Shown: positions 7,101 through 7,193 of the stretch, one piece after another
How the letters are laid out: every line of letters begins with the position of its first letter
Numbering within the stretch: the first letter of the stretch is position 1
DNA from: Desulfobacteraceae bacterium
GTDB lineage: Bacteria; Desulfobacterota; Desulfobacteria; Desulfobacterales; Desulfobacteraceae
Assembly: GCA_022712835.1 (NCBI GenBank)
Contig: JAFLJU010000586.1
Location: 1 to 7,193 of the forward strand
Reading direction: 5' to 3'
DNA length: 7,193 nt
The notes under the pieces: generated by a model
Databases searched by the model: none
Told to the model about the DNA's origin: nothing
The model's input: only the letters and a program-made list of their open reading frames with translations
Position numbers and translations under genes: made by a program

Positions 7101-7193
7101 TTTATAGCGGGGTTTTCCATCCACATATCTGATATAGTCATCCCTAAGATCAAAGGGCTGATAATCGTCACTGCCGCTCTTTTTTTCCAAATA
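4149..7193 (-). CDS. beta-phosphoglucomutase-like HAD / GH65 disaccharide phosphorylase fusion (N-terminus outside window)
   Basis: The window holds 1014 codons of a longer gene, read from 7193 down; the TTG at 7190 is an internal Leu after a Tyr codon. Residues here count from 7190. Residues 1-205 are a HAD domain like beta-phosphoglucomutase: cap remnant, motif II VSSSKN (100-105), motif III GKPEPDIF (135-142), motif IV VVVEDALSGVEAG (157-169). The DxDGV nucleophile motif is missing and must lie beyond the edge, roughly 30-40 residues upstream. Residues 210-1013 are GH65: RGWHGEGYRGHIFWDE (558-573), YPWQSGS (616-622), GPDEYH (707-712) with general acid Glu710, KQADVLML (831-838), a phosphate-loop-like GSSLALIIH (877-885) and GIHLAAM (920-926). 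Ser878/879, and not Glu, occupies that loop, which favours a phosphorylase over a hydrolase. It would release beta-glucose 1-phosphate for the HAD domain to turn into glucose 6-phosphate. Next to otsA, trehalose or its 6-phosphate is the likeliest substrate. Confidence 0.9.
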   Translation of the reverse strand, partial: YLEKKSGSDDYQPFDLRDDYIRYVDGKPRYKGVESFLTARDIDIPLGLVKDAPGAETICGLGNRKNQLFSDLLKKEGVKVYESTIDLIKQLRKNGFKTAIVSSSKNCLAVIKAADIEALFDTRVDGCVSESLGLTGKPEPDIFLEAAKRLDADVNRCVVVEDALSGVEAGKKGGFGMVIGVNRSDQAKQLKQNGANLVVDDLCEIEVGMEKGTSWDQIYMGFDPEDEGRREAMCALGNGYFVTRGAAPESKADDVHYPGTYLAGVYNRLKTKIAGRIVENEDLVNIPNWLCLNFRIPGEDWFELKDVKVLFYRQSLIIKKGILNRTICFRDKKNRETRICQHAFVHGDQVHRAGLKTIITPLNWEGKIEICSALDGRVTNQGVERYRDLGSQHLDLVDARHIDEKSMVLKMRTNQSGVDIAMGARTKIFLKNNLVAIKSVIADKPGGYLARNFIVNVGKKDDLTVEKLVCIYTSRDTGISECLLEVENTIANDVENFGSLLESHVTSWELLWRKFDVRLELDNKDVEQYTQKIIRLYIFHILQSSSVHSLDIDVGMPARGWHGEGYRGHIFWDEMIIFPFLNYRKPQITRTLLMYRYRRLNQARYAARKAGGKGALYPWQSGSSGREETQALHLNPESGRWVPDNTHLQRHVNNAIVYNIWQYFQITQDIEFLSFYGGEIIIEIARFWASIAVHNKKLNRYEILGIMGPDEYHDSYPGADKPGLNNNVYTNLMVMFVMDQALNLQNVIPEQDWKYLRQKLKIEDRELKKFQKMSRRMKLVFHEDGILSQFEGYDNLKEFDWDGYIKRYGNIQRLDRILEKEGDSANNYKVCKQADVLMLLYLFSAETLRKMFKRLNYTFNKDSIQKNINYYLNRTTNGSSLALIIHSWIEARQERERSWELFSQALETDMVDDRTGSTREGIHLAAMSGCIDILQRGYAGLEIRSDILILNPLLPKCINRISFHIRYRNHWLDLEITQKDVTVKSQTSKAKPIMVMIKDEIIRLYPGKLAYVDI

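Noticed and set aside
1..7193. tRNA, rRNA, CRISPR, insertion sequence or phage attachment features
   Set aside because: No cloverleaf-like segment, spaced direct repeats, transposase or integrase motifs were seen on either strand.

Overview
The window looks like part of a Gram-negative anaerobe or microaerophile chromosome. An affiliation near the Desulfobacterota (sulfate reducers) is my guess from the gene mix and moderate GC, not something the sequence proves. It carries two gene blocks that converge on about 100 bp of noncoding DNA at 2486-2589.

Plus-strand block (2-2485). It starts inside a DUF1538 membrane-protein gene whose 5' part lies before the window. A second, complete DUF1538 gene follows (332-1126). 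Its last 11 bp overlap a small PII-like (GlnB-fold) gene (1116-1463). Then come a stand-alone double-CBS-domain protein (start most likely 1507, end 1911) and a small membrane-anchored protein I do not recognise (1988-2485). Gaps of 18, -11, 43 and 76 bp, each gene with its own Shine-Dalgarno sequence, suggest one operon, with the last gene less certain. DUF1538 proteins have no established function that I know of. Two copies beside two ligand-sensing folds (PII-like and CBS) look like an uncharacterised membrane transport system gated by nucleotide or metabolite state. This is the most likely undescribed system here.

Minus-strand block (7193-2590). The upstream gene is truncated by the right window edge. 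It encodes a fusion of a HAD-type beta-phosphoglucomutase-like domain with a glycoside hydrolase family 65 (GH65) disaccharide phosphorylase. Forty-one bp downstream lies a complete OtsA-type trehalose-6-phosphate synthase with all key active-site residues visible. No OtsB phosphatase is in view. The pair therefore concerns trehalose or trehalose 6-phosphate. OtsA joins UDP-glucose and glucose 6-phosphate. The fusion would cleave an alpha-glucoside with phosphate and convert the resulting beta-glucose 1-phosphate to glucose 6-phosphate in one polypeptide. Whether its substrate is trehalose, trehalose 6-phosphate or another disaccharide cannot be told from sequence alone.

No RNA genes, CRISPR arrays, insertion sequences or attachment sites were seen. 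The only repeats are a 14-bp tandem repeat at the PII-like stop codon and the paralogy of the two DUF1538 genes.
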